DNA from: JAOUEA01 sp038249195
GTDB lineage: Bacteria > Actinomycetota > UBA4738 > HRBIN12
Direction of reading: 5' to 3'
Length of the DNA stretch: 64,000 bases
Assembly (NCBI GenBank): GCA_038249195.1
Contig: JBBRWM010000003.1
Coordinates: forward strand, 248,001-312,000
Shown here piece after piece: positions 47,638-55,487 of this stretch. How positions within the stretch are numbered: position 1 is the stretch's first letter; every line of letters starts with the position of its first letter. The position numbers and the translations under genes are program-made. The notes under the pieces are model-generated. The model made no database searches. It saw nothing but the letters and a program-made list of their open reading frames with translations, and was not told the origin of the DNA.

Positions 47638-48513
47638 ATGCTCAGGCTCGTGATCCCCAAAGGCTCCCTCGAGGAGCAGACCCTTCGACTCTTCGACGCC
47701 GCGGACCTCAGCGTGCAGCGCAGCTCGTCCCGCGACTACCACGGGAGCGTCGAGGACGATCGTATCGACCGAGTCAGCGTGCTGCGGCCCCAGGAGATCC
47801 CCGTCTACGTCGCCGAGGGACTATTCGACCTCGGCATCACCGGTGAGGACTGGGTCGCGGAGACGGGGGCGGAGGTCGAGGTGCTCGCGCGCCTGTCCTA
47901 CGCCAAGAGCGGGACCGGGCACGGCACCAAGATCGTGCTCGCGGTGCCCGCCGAACACCCGGCCGATCGCGCCGAAGAGATGCCGCCCGGCTCCCGGATC
48001 TCCACCGAGTTCGTCAACCTCACCCAGCAGCACTTCGCCGCTCTGGGCATCCCGGTCAAGGTGGCGTGGTCCTATGGGGCGACCGAGGCAAAGGTGCCCG
48101 AGATCGCCGATGCGATCGTGGATGTGACGGAGACGGGAGGCACCCTGCGCGCCCACGGCATGAAGATCATCGAGACCCTGCTCACGTCGGACCCGGTCCT
48201 GGTGGCCAACCCCGAAGCGGCGGCGGATCCGGCCAAGCGCGCAGCCATGGACGACATCACCACGCTGCTGCTGGGCGCCCTGCGCGCCGTCGGTCGCGTC
48301 CTCATCAAGCTCAACGTGTCCGAAGCCGACCGGGACGCCGTCCTGAGCGTCGTCCCGTCCATGAAGGCACCGACGGTCTCGCCGCTGGCCGATGGAGGAT
48401 TCGCCATCGAGACGGTCGTCGACAAGCGCGGCGTGAATCGGCTGATCCCCCAACTCCTGGCGGCCGGCGCCACCGACATCCTGGAGCTGCCCATCTCCAA
48501 GATCGTTCCCTAG
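47638..48513 (+). CDS. hisG: ATP phosphoribosyltransferase HisG (long form)
   Basis: A 291-residue enzyme catalysing the first step of histidine synthesis. It shows LVIPKGSLEEQTLRLF, DLGITGEDWV, the PRPP-binding DAIVDVTETGGTLR and the C-terminal ACT-like regulatory domain (KLNVSEADRDAVLSVVPS, APTVSPL, GATDILELPI), so it is the homohexameric, histidine-inhibited type that does not need HisZ. It lies 12 bp after hisI. A hairpin at 48539-48559 follows. Confidence 0.97.
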   Translation: MLRLVIPKGSLEEQTLRLFDAADLSVQRSSSRDYHGSVEDDRIDRVSVLRPQEIPVYVAEGLFDLGITGEDWVAETGAEVEVLARLSYAKSGTGHGTKIVLAVPAEHPADRAEEMPPGSRISTEFVNLTQQHFAALGIPVKVAWSYGATEAKVPEIADAIVDVTETGGTLRAHGMKIIETLLTSDPVLVANPEAAADPAKRAAMDDITTLLLGALRAVGRVLIKLNVSEADRDAVLSVVPSMKAPTVSPLADGGFAIETVVDKRGVNRLIPQLLAAGATDILELPISKIVP

Positions 48514-48538
48514 CCGGCGAAGCTCGACCCTCCGCATC

Positions 48539-48559
48539 CGGCAGGGTACCCTTCTGCCG
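48539..48559 (+). terminator. Hairpin after hisG
   Basis: CGGCAG and CTGCCG pair perfectly across GGTACCCTT, 26 bp after the hisG stop and 26 bp before the next gene. No U tract follows, so terminator function is likely but weak. Confidence 0.4.
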
Positions 48560-48584
48560 CAACCGACCGAGGGAAGGAACCAGG

Positions 48585-49844
48585 GTGCGCCGGATCTCGA
48601 TCCTCCTCGTGGCCGTCTCCATCGCCGTGCTCGCGCCTCCCGCGCGCGCGACCCCGGGCCAGCTCGACCCGTTCTTCAGCGGCAACGGGAAGCAGACGGC
48701 CTTTTCCAACGGCGCCACCGGGTATGCCGTCGCTGTCGACAAGCAGGGCCGCATCCTCGTGGCGGGCTACACGCTGGGCGCCAAGACCGACCTCGCGCTC
48801 GCGAGGTTCCTGCCCAACGGCGAGCCGGACCCCGATTTCGGTGGCGGCGACGGCCGCGTCGTGACGAACCTCGGCGGCACCGACTACGGCTTCGACGTGG
48901 CGCTGCAGTCCGACGGCAAGATCGTCGTGGCTGGGGAACGCGACTTCAACGATCGGAGCCAGTTCGCCGTCGCTCGGTACGGGATCCGGGGCGTCTTGGA
49001 CAAGAGCTTCAGCAAGGACGGGAAGAATTTCACCGGGTTCGGCAAGAAGTACCAAGGCGCGAGCGCGGTGGTGATCGGCGCGGGCGGCAACATCATCTTG
49101 GGGGGCTATACCTCGAACGGGTCCACGAGCAGGTGGGCCCTCGCGCGCTATAGGCCGAACGGTTCGTTGGATCCGCATTTCGGCAAGAGCGGGAAGGTGA
49201 CGACGGACGTGAGCCCCACGATCGAGCAGATCCAGGATCTGGGCCTCGCTCCCGGCGGCAAGATCGTGGTGGCGGGCTACGCGGAGACCTCGCTCACGCC
49301 TCGCTTCGCGATCGGCCAGTACCTGTCCGGCGGCAAGCTGGATCGGTCCTTCGGCCACGAGGGCATCACCACGCTCGACATGACGAAGGGGAGCGACACG
49401 GCCTACGGGCTGGCGCGCCAGTCCGACGGCAAGCTCATCGTGGTGGGCTACGTGAACCGGGGAGGCGCATCGGATTGGGGGATGGCGCGTTTCGGCGCCA
49501 AGGGTAGGCTCGACAAGACCTTCGGGCACAAGGGGAAGGTCATCACGGCGTTCGGTCCGGCCTACGACTATGCCTACGACGTGGCGGTGCAGTCCAACGG
49601 CAAGATCGTCGTGGTGGGCCAGGCCACCCGGAACACCGCGGAGTTCGGGCTCGTCCGCTATAAGCCCAACGGTGGGCGCGACCTCACGTTCGGCGGGGAC
49701 GGGAAGGTCCTCACGGACTTCTTCCTGGGTGATGACGTCGCACGGGGCGCGACCCTGCAATCCAACGGGAAGATCGTTGTGGCGGGCACGGCCGGTGGGG
49801 CGCACAAGTCGCGCCTGGCGGTCGCGCGCTATCGCAACACCTGA
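48585..49844 (+). CDS. Secreted delta-60 repeat protein, predicted seven-bladed propeller
   Basis: A 419-residue protein with a signal peptide (ISILLVAVSIAVLAPPARA). The remainder is seven repeats of 50-55 residues, each with the delta-60 pattern SDGKIVVAG / ALARYxPNGxLDxxFGxxGKV (for example QSDGKIVVAGERDF, ARYRPNGSLDPHFG, QSNGKIVVVGQATR). Seven such repeats fit a closed beta-propeller. The last repeat ends at ARYRNT, probably completed by the N-terminal LDPFFSGNG (velcro closure). The function of such proteins is unknown; they may bind surface ligands. The GTG start has GGGAAGGAA upstream. Confidence 0.85.
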   Translation: MRRISILLVAVSIAVLAPPARATPGQLDPFFSGNGKQTAFSNGATGYAVAVDKQGRILVAGYTLGAKTDLALARFLPNGEPDPDFGGGDGRVVTNLGGTDYGFDVALQSDGKIVVAGERDFNDRSQFAVARYGIRGVLDKSFSKDGKNFTGFGKKYQGASAVVIGAGGNIILGGYTSNGSTSRWALARYRPNGSLDPHFGKSGKVTTDVSPTIEQIQDLGLAPGGKIVVAGYAETSLTPRFAIGQYLSGGKLDRSFGHEGITTLDMTKGSDTAYGLARQSDGKLIVVGYVNRGGASDWGMARFGAKGRLDKTFGHKGKVITAFGPAYDYAYDVAVQSNGKIVVVGQATRNTAEFGLVRYKPNGGRDLTFGGDGKVLTDFFLGDDVARGATLQSNGKIVVAGTAGGAHKSRLAVARYRNT

Positions 49845-49890
49845 GCGGTCGCCGCGCTCCCGGCGCGGCCGGGACGCCGCGAGCGCCGCG

Positions 49891-49920
49891 TTGACCCCCG
49901 GGGGTAGGTCGTGCGATACT
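49891..49920 (+). promoter_or_regulatory. Promoter of aceA (-35 TTGACC, -10 GATACT)
   Basis: TTGACC at 49891-49896 and GATACT at 49915-49920 are separated by 18 bp, the clearest sigma-70-type promoter in the window. It predicts a start near 49927 and a leader of about 155 nt. Within that leader CCTGGCG (49979-49985) can pair with CGCCAGG (50018-50024), so it is structured. Confidence 0.65.
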
Positions 49921-49933
49921 TCGCTCACGGTGT

Positions 49934-49949
49934 TTGAACGATCATTCAA
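49934..49949. promoter_or_regulatory. Inverted repeat TTGAA-N6-TTCAA just downstream of the aceA promoter
   Basis: TTGAACGATCATTCAA has perfect 5-bp arms with a 6-bp centre. It lies 13 bp beyond the -10 box, over the first transcribed bases, the usual place for a repressor site. The arms and the neighbouring AGA (minus strand) match the sites at the FAD oxidoreductase (1446-1461, 1512-1529), so one regulator may control both. Confidence 0.65.
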
Positions 49950-50082
49950 TCTCGGCGTATCGAGCCGCTAGGGCTCCCCCTGGCGCGTCAGCGCCGGCGG
50001 GTACGCCCGTGACCTCTCGCCAGGCGGCGGGGGGTCGTTTGATTTCCACGCGCGATCCGCGATCTGAGGAAGGGACGCACAC

Positions 50083-51384
50083 ATGATGAGCCAACGGGTC
50101 GAGGAAGAGATCCGACGAGACGCCGAGGCCTTGGAGCTGGAGTGGGAGACGAGCCCGCGCTGGCACGGGGTCGAGCGCACCTATCCGGCCGAGGCCGTGA
50201 TCCGGCTCCGCGGCTCGTTCCGCGTCGAGCACTCCATCGCGCGCTCGGGCGCCGAGCGACTGTGGTCGTTGGTGCACGAGGCGGACTTCGTGGCCGCCCT
50301 GGGGGCGCTCACCGGCGGTCAGGCCGTCGAGATGGTGAAGGCCGGCCTGCCGGCGATCTACCTGTCCGGATGGCAGGTGGCGGCCGACGCGAACCTGGCC
50401 TCGCAGACCTACCCTGACCAGTCGCTGTACCCGGCCAATTCCGTCCCCGCCGTCGTCCGGCGCATCAACGCCGCCCTGCAACGCGCCGACCAGATCGCGT
50501 GGGCGGAGGGCCTGGCGGCCGACACGATGGCCCCCATCGTGGCTGACGCGGAGGCGGGCTTCGGAGGCGCGCTGAACTCGTTCGAGCTGATGAAGTCCAT
50601 GATCGAAGCCGGCGCCGCCGGCGTGCACTTCGAGGATCAGCTCGCCTCGGAGAAGAAGTGCGGCCACCTCGGCGGGAAGGTGCTCGTCCCCACCGCCCAG
50701 TTCGAACGCACGCTCACCTCGGCACGATTGGCGGCCGACGTGCTGGGCGTCCCGACCCTGGTCGTCGCGCGCACCGACGCTCGCGCCGCCAACCTGCTCA
50801 CCAGCGATATCGATGCCCGCGATCGACGATTCGTCACCGGCGAGCGCACGCACGAGGGCTACCACTACGTGCGGGATGGGATCGACGCGGCGATCGCGAG
50901 GGCCCGGGCATACGCGCCCTTCGCGGACATGCTCTGGTGCGAGACCTCGACACCGGACCTGGAGGAGGCGCGCGCGTTCGCCGAGGGGATCCACGCGATG
51001 TTTCCCGACAAGCTTCTGGCGTACAACTGCTCGCCCAGTTTCAATTGGAAGCAGCACCTCGACGACGCGGCCATCGCCACGTTCCAGAAGGAACTTGCCT
51101 CGATGGGCTACCGATTCCAGTTCATCACGCTCGCGGGATTCCACGCGCTCAACGCCAGCATGTTCGAGCTGGCGAAGGGCTTCGCGAGCGAGGGGATGAC
51201 CGCCTACGTCCGGCTGCAGGAGCGGGAGTTCGAGCTGGAGTCGGACGGCTATACGGCCACCCGGCACCAGGCCGAGGTGGGCACCGGTTACTTCGACCGC
51301 GTCTCGCAGGCGATCAGCGGCGGCGCGTCGTCCACCCTCGCGCTCACGGGTTCGACGGAGGCGGAGCAGTTCGACGAACGATAG
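50083..51384 (+). CDS. aceA: Isocitrate lyase
   Basis: A 433-residue enzyme splitting isocitrate into glyoxylate and succinate, the entry to the glyoxylate shunt needed for growth on fatty acids or acetate. It has the catalytic KKCGHLGGK near residue 191, VADAEAGFGG, HFEDQLASEK and YNCSPSFNW. ATG 50083 is chosen with GAGGAAGGG 8 nt upstream; a second ATG follows directly. It belongs to the short ICL1-type of about 430 residues. The operator in its promoter suggests repression lifted by a fatty-acid-type ligand. Malate synthase is not in the window. Confidence 0.97.
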   Translation: MMSQRVEEEIRRDAEALELEWETSPRWHGVERTYPAEAVIRLRGSFRVEHSIARSGAERLWSLVHEADFVAALGALTGGQAVEMVKAGLPAIYLSGWQVAADANLASQTYPDQSLYPANSVPAVVRRINAALQRADQIAWAEGLAADTMAPIVADAEAGFGGALNSFELMKSMIEAGAAGVHFEDQLASEKKCGHLGGKVLVPTAQFERTLTSARLAADVLGVPTLVVARTDARAANLLTSDIDARDRRFVTGERTHEGYHYVRDGIDAAIARARAYAPFADMLWCETSTPDLEEARAFAEGIHAMFPDKLLAYNCSPSFNWKQHLDDAAIATFQKELASMGYRFQFITLAGFHALNASMFELAKGFASEGMTAYVRLQEREFELESDGYTATRHQAEVGTGYFDRVSQAISGGASSTLALTGSTEAEQFDER

Positions 51385-51459
51385 CTGCCGGCGAGACCGG
51401 CCCTCCGCCCGGTCGCGGCCCGTAGGATGGATGGACCCGAGCCCGGAGGTGAGAGCGGC

Positions 51460-51996
51460 ATGACCGGTCGGTTGGATGGTCGCGTTGTGGTGGTGTTGCT
51501 CGAGGAGGGATTCGAGGATCTGGAGTTCTGGGTCACCGTGATGCGATTGCGGGAAGAGGGCGCCGCGGTCACCGTCGCCGGCCGGCGACCTAAGACGCCG
51601 GTGACGGGCAAGAACGGTCTCGTGGCCGAGGCCGACGTCGCGATCGACGAGGTGCACGTCGACGATCTCGACGCGGTGGTCGTGCCCGGTGGATGGGCGC
51701 CCGACAAGCTCCGGCGCGAGGCTTCCGTCACGAGCCTCGTCAAGCGCGTCCACGAGCGCGGCAAGATCGTCGGCCTGATCTGCCACGCGGGACTCGTGGG
51801 CATCTCCGCTCGGATCGTGGCGGGTACACGGGCGACCGGCAGCCTCGGCATCAAGGACGATCTCGTCAACGCGGGCGCCACGTGGGTCGACGAGCCCGCC
51901 TTCCGCGACGGCAACATCGTGTGGGGCCGCGTCGTGGACGACATCCCCGCGTTCTGTCGCGAGCTGGTTCAGGCCATCGCGGCAGACGCTCCGTGA
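51460..51996 (+). CDS. DJ-1/PfpI family protein
   Basis: A 178-residue protein of the DJ-1/PfpI fold. EEGFEDLEF near residues 15-23 holds the conserved acidic residue, DAVVVPGGWAPD is the central strand, and the nucleophile cysteine is in LICHAGLVG with histidine next to it. Members act as glyoxalases, deglycases or chaperones; which one is open. ATG 51460 is preferred over 51427 because GGAGG lies upstream and TAGGAT at 51422-51427 would be the -10 of its transcript. It lies 75 bp after aceA and 22 bp before proline dehydrogenase. Confidence 0.88.
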   Translation: MTGRLDGRVVVVLLEEGFEDLEFWVTVMRLREEGAAVTVAGRRPKTPVTGKNGLVAEADVAIDEVHVDDLDAVVVPGGWAPDKLRREASVTSLVKRVHERGKIVGLICHAGLVGISARIVAGTRATGSLGIKDDLVNAGATWVDEPAFRDGNIVWGRVVDDIPAFCRELVQAIAADAP

Positions 51997-52004
51997 GCAT
52001 CCGG

Positions 52005-52010
52005 TAGGCT
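52005..52010 (+). promoter_or_regulatory. -10 box TAGGCT, leaderless-type promoter of proline dehydrogenase
   Basis: TAGGCT ends 8 nt before ATG 52019, with no ribosome binding site between. Confidence 0.45.
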
Positions 52011-52018
52011 CGCCCGGC

Positions 52019-52939
52019 ATGGATCCGCTGCGCGAAACGATCCTTTGGGCCTCGGGGAACGCGACCTTGCGCGAGCGCCTCCCGCGCTTACGATTCGTGC
52101 GATCGACCGTCGAGAAGTTCATGCCGGGTCCGGACCCCGAGGACGCGCTTGCGGCGGCCCAGCGCCTCGCCACCGACGGCCTCGGAGCGACGTTCACCGC
52201 GTTGGGTGAGAACGTCACGGATCTGGGGCAGGCGACCGCGGCGACGGGCGAGTACCTGCGGCTGCTGGATCGGATCGAGGAACTGGGGGTCGACGCGGAG
52301 GTTTCCCTGAAGCTCACGCAGCTCGGCTTCGACCTCGATCCCGAGCACACCCGGATGCAGGTGGTGCGCCTGGCGGAGCGCTCGGCCGGGCTGGGCCGCA
52401 CGCTGTGGATCGATATGGAATCGACCGCCTACGTCGAGGGGACCGTCGCGCTGTACGAAGGCCTGCTGCGGGAGGGGCACGACGTTGGTCTGTGCCTCCA
52501 GGCATATCTGAAACGGACATGGGCCGACGTGCAGCGGCTGCTGCCTCTGCGGCCGTCGATCCGCCTCGTCAAGGGCGCCTACCGCGAACCTCCCGAGCTG
52601 GCGTTCACCGACAAGCGCGTGATCGACGAGGCATACACGCGCATCGTCACGCACCTCGCGAACGACGCAGAGGCTCGGGTACGGCGGACCGTCCTGGGCA
52701 CCCACGACGCCGACCTCATCGCCCGCGTCGCGGAGGTGTTGGGCGAGGACGCCCATCGCCGTGTCGAGATCGCGATGCTCTACGGCATCCGCGCGCAGGA
52801 CCAACGCCGCCTGGCTCGCGAGGGATACACCGTCCGCACGTTGATCTCCTACGGCGACCACTGGTACCCATGGTTCATGCGGCGGATCGCGGAGCGGCCG
52901 GTCCCCAATACCCTCCTCGCCTTGCGGAACCTGTTGTGA
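52019..52939 (+). CDS. Proline dehydrogenase (PRODH)
   Basis: A 306-residue monofunctional FAD enzyme of the PutA-N/PRODH barrel family, oxidising proline to pyrroline-5-carboxylate. It shows EVSLKLTQLGFDLD, IDMESTAYVEGTV, LCLQAYLKRT, RLVKGAYREP and the C-terminal LYGIRAQDQRRLA and WYPWFMRRIAERP, which bind substrate. The next enzyme in proline degradation (P5C dehydrogenase) is not adjacent; instead a DapA-family gene overlaps its stop by 4 nt. Confidence 0.94.
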   Translation: MDPLRETILWASGNATLRERLPRLRFVRSTVEKFMPGPDPEDALAAAQRLATDGLGATFTALGENVTDLGQATAATGEYLRLLDRIEELGVDAEVSLKLTQLGFDLDPEHTRMQVVRLAERSAGLGRTLWIDMESTAYVEGTVALYEGLLREGHDVGLCLQAYLKRTWADVQRLLPLRPSIRLVKGAYREPPELAFTDKRVIDEAYTRIVTHLANDAEARVRRTVLGTHDADLIARVAEVLGEDAHRRVEIAMLYGIRAQDQRRLAREGYTVRTLISYGDHWYPWFMRRIAERPVPNTLLALRNLL

Positions 52940-53802
52940 CGGGGCCGCTGCGCGGGGCCATCGCGGCAAGTGTGACGCCGCTCAAGGACGGCGGGCGCAT
53001 CCTCGACACGATGGCGTTCGAGGGGCTCACGGCGTTCCTCGTCGCCGCCGGCATCGACGGCGTGCTGGTGGGCGGAACCACCGGCGAAGGGGTGTTGCTG
53101 AGCGTGTCGGAGCGGCGCACGGTCACGGAGCTCTTCGTGGACAACCGGCCCACCGACTTCCAGGTAGCCGTGCACGCGGGAGCGCAGAATACGGCCGATA
53201 CCGTGACCCTGGCGGCGCACGCCGCGGCATCGGGCGCCGACGCCGTGGCCGTCATCGCTCCGCCGTACTTCCCCCTCGACGACGAGGAGCTCACGCGGCA
53301 CCTCGTGGCGGCCGCGAACGCCTGCGATCCGGCACCATTCTACGTCTACGAGTTCGCGGGGCGCAGCGGCTACGCGATCCCCCCCGCCGTGGTGCTCCGG
53401 GTGAAGGACCTCGCCCCCAACCTGGCCGGCATGAAGGTGTCCGACGCGCCGTTCGAGGCGGTGAAGCCCTACCTCGGCCTCGGGCTCGACGTCTTCGTGG
53501 GACAGGAGCCCCTGGCGATCGCCGGGATGGAGGCCGGCGCCGTCGGCAGCGTCAGCGGGCTCGCCGCGGCGTTCCCTGGGATCGTCGCACGCCTCGTGCA
53601 CGAGCTCGATCGCGGCGCCCACGAGGCCGTCGCGCTCCTGCGGGAGCGCCTGGGGGGCATCCCCTTCCATGCGGCGCTGAAGGAGGTGCTGGTGGCGCGC
53701 GACGTGCTGCGCGTGCCAGACGTGCGGCTCCCCCTGCGCGGACTCACCGATGCGGAACGCCGGACGGTGCTCGGCATCGCGCGGGAGCTGGACGCGGTCT
53801 GA
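52936..53802 (+). CDS. DapA-family aldolase/lyase (dihydrodipicolinate-synthase-like)
   Basis: A 288-residue (beta-alpha)8 barrel Schiff-base lyase. GGTTGEG near residues 41-47, the tyrosine in FYVYEFAGRSGY and the lysine in LAGMKVSDA give the DapA catalytic set. The usual N-V-P-x-R-T-G of dihydrodipicolinate synthase is replaced by YEFAGRSG, so it is probably another member: 2-keto-3-deoxy-sugar aldolase, N-acetylneuraminate lyase or a hydroxyproline-pathway deaminase. Its coupling to proline dehydrogenase favours amino-acid breakdown. GTG 52936 starts inside the PRODH stop. Confidence 0.85.
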   Translation: MTGPLRGAIAASVTPLKDGGRILDTMAFEGLTAFLVAAGIDGVLVGGTTGEGVLLSVSERRTVTELFVDNRPTDFQVAVHAGAQNTADTVTLAAHAAASGADAVAVIAPPYFPLDDEELTRHLVAAANACDPAPFYVYEFAGRSGYAIPPAVVLRVKDLAPNLAGMKVSDAPFEAVKPYLGLGLDVFVGQEPLAIAGMEAGAVGSVSGLAAAFPGIVARLVHELDRGAHEAVALLRERLGGIPFHAALKEVLVARDVLRVPDVRLPLRGLTDAERRTVLGIARELDAV

Positions 53803-53837
53803 TCGTCGGCGGCGCGGGGCTTCGCCGCGTGCGGCGG

Positions 53838-53843
53838 TAGGGT
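53838..53843 (+). promoter_or_regulatory. -10 box TAGGGT, leaderless promoter of the flippase-like gene
   Basis: TAGGGT is 7 nt before GTG 53851, and no Shine-Dalgarno is present. Confidence 0.55.
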
Positions 53844-53850
53844 TCTCCAG

Positions 53851-54933
53851 GTGAGCGACGACGACCTCCCGCTCGCGGCCGGGATCAAGGCCGCGAAGCC
53901 GGGCAAACCCGCGCGCAGCTTGCGCAGGGCGATCGTGACGAGGCTGATCTTCTTCGCCATCACGTTGTTCACGCTGTACATCCTGTGGCCCAGTCTGATC
54001 GCGGTCTTCCGATCCTGGCCCCAGCTGCTCACGCTGAATCCCGTCTGGTACCCGGTGATGGTGGTGCTCGAAGCGGCGAGCTTCGCCTGCGCGTGGGGCC
54101 TGCAACGGCTGTCGCTGTCCACGGATAGGTGGTTCGCGATCGCCACGGCGCAGATGGCGGGGAACGCGGTGAGCAAGGTCGTGCCGGGCGGGGCGGCGGC
54201 GGGCGGCGCCACCCAATTCAAGATGCTCACCGACGGCGGCATCCCCGCCGCGCGCGTGGGAGCCGGGCTCGCCACGGCTTCCCTCATCAGCACGGGGTCG
54301 CTGTTCGCTTTGCCGCTGCTCTCGGTCCCGGCCGCGCTCTTCGGACGGCAGGTTCCGTCGGCCCTGCTGTCGGCCGCCTTGTTGGGAGGGTTCGTCTTCG
54401 TCGTGGGGTTCGCCGCCGGCTGGGTGCTGTTCACGAACGAGCGGGCGCTGCGCGCGACCGGCCGGGCGCTCCAGTGGAGCCGCAACCGGCTGCTGCGAAA
54501 GCGGGCGCCTGCGACGGGCCTTCCCGACCTCCTGGTGAGCGAGCGCAACGTGATCCGCGACACGCTCGAGGAGGCCTGGTGGAAGGCGCTCCTGTTCGCG
54601 CTGGGGAACTGGCTCTTCGACTACCTGGCGCTATTGGCGGCGATCGCGGCGGTCGGGTCGCGGCCCCGGGCATCGCTCGTGCTGCTCGCCTACACCGCGT
54701 CCATGGTGCTCGCGATGATCCCGATCACGCCGGGCGGCCTCGGCTTCGTGGAGGCGGGGCTCGCCGGGCTGCTCGTGGTGGCGGGTGTGGACGGTGGACG
54801 CGCAGCCGTCGCCGTGCTCGCGTACCGGCTCGTGTCCTACTGGTTGCCGCTGCCCATCGGGGGCGTTGCGGCGTATCTGCATCGGCGCAGGTACCGCGGA
54901 CGGGAGGAGCCCGGGATCACTGAGGCCGGTTAG
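53851..54933 (+). CDS. Lysylphosphatidylglycerol synthase-type membrane protein (UPF0104/YbhN)
   Basis: A 360-residue integral membrane protein with about eight helices. GNAVSKVVPGGAAAGGATQFKML is the conserved re-entrant motif of the LPG_synthase_TM family, and the end has IPITPGGLGFVEAGLAGLLV, the second family signature. Such proteins are flippase domains; without a catalytic GNAT-like domain it is likely a lipid transporter or of unknown function rather than MprF itself. Its stop overlaps the convergent GNAT gene by 4 bp. Confidence 0.9.
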   Translation: MSDDDLPLAAGIKAAKPGKPARSLRRAIVTRLIFFAITLFTLYILWPSLIAVFRSWPQLLTLNPVWYPVMVVLEAASFACAWGLQRLSLSTDRWFAIATAQMAGNAVSKVVPGGAAAGGATQFKMLTDGGIPAARVGAGLATASLISTGSLFALPLLSVPAALFGRQVPSALLSAALLGGFVFVVGFAAGWVLFTNERALRATGRALQWSRNRLLRKRAPATGLPDLLVSERNVIRDTLEEAWWKALLFALGNWLFDYLALLAAIAAVGSRPRASLVLLAYTASMVLAMIPITPGGLGFVEAGLAGLLVVAGVDGGRAAVAVLAYRLVSYWLPLPIGGVAAYLHRRRYRGREEPGITEAG

Positions 54934-55475
54934 GCGTTCCGCGCCCTCCATTCGGGTTCGAGGATCGCGTGCACGACGAGATCGTGGTACCCGTCGTGGA
55001 CGCGCTCCGCCCCCCGCAGGATGCCCTCCTCGCGCATGCCGAGTCGGCCGGCCACGGCCCGGCTGCGGGCGTTGCTCACGGCGGCGAGGAGGCTCACGCG
55101 GTGCAGACCCCGCTCGTCGAATGAGAACGCGAGGAAGCGTTCGGCGGCCCGCGTGACGCTGCCACGCCCCTCGTGGTCGGCTGCGATCCAGAACCCGATC
55201 TCGCCCGCGTTCGCGAGGGCGTCCACCCTGAGGCCCATCGTGCCCACGATCGTTCCGTCCACCAGCAGGCCGTTGGCGTCCGCGTCGGTCGAGGACCGAC
55301 GCGACCCTTCGATGAACGCCCTGGTGTCGGCGGGACCTCGGGTAGTGGGCTCCCACGGCATCCAGGGTCTGAGGCGATCTCGATTGGAATCGACGAGCGC
55401 AAAGACCGTCTCGGCGTCCTGCGGCGTGAGCGAGCGGATGCGCAGGTGCTCGTCGATTCGCCAGTCGATCTCCAC
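54930..55475 (-). CDS. GNAT acetyltransferase, RimJ/RimL-like
   Basis: A 181-residue acetyltransferase. LRIRSLTPQDAETVFALVD opens the fold, PWEPTTRGPADTRAFI is typical of the RimL group, and the acetyl-CoA loop is in IAADHEGRGSVTRAAERFLAFSF (R/Q-x-x-G-x-G/A). YHDLVVHAIL closes the domain. It could acetylate ribosomal protein termini, other amines or small molecules. GTG 55475 is supported by TAGCCT 6 nt upstream on the minus strand. It is followed by the acyl-CoA ligase on the same strand but separately promoted. Confidence 0.88.
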   Translation of the reverse strand: MEIDWRIDEHLRIRSLTPQDAETVFALVDSNRDRLRPWMPWEPTTRGPADTRAFIEGSRRSSTDADANGLLVDGTIVGTMGLRVDALANAGEIGFWIAADHEGRGSVTRAAERFLAFSFDERGLHRVSLLAAVSNARSRAVAGRLGMREEGILRGAERVHDGYHDLVVHAILEPEWRARNA

Positions 55476-55481
55476 CGACCG

Positions 55482-55487
55482 AGGCTA
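55482..55487 (-). promoter_or_regulatory. -10 box TAGCCT, leaderless promoter of the GNAT gene
   Basis: On the minus strand TAGCCT is 6 nt before GTG 55475. It overlaps the stop codon of the acyl-CoA ligase gene. Confidence 0.5.

Noticed and set aside
49852..49868. CCGCGC-TCCCG-GCGCGG hairpin as terminator of the delta-60 gene
   Set aside because: The stem is perfect but short, has no U tract, and similar G+C stems are common at this composition, so the call is not secure.
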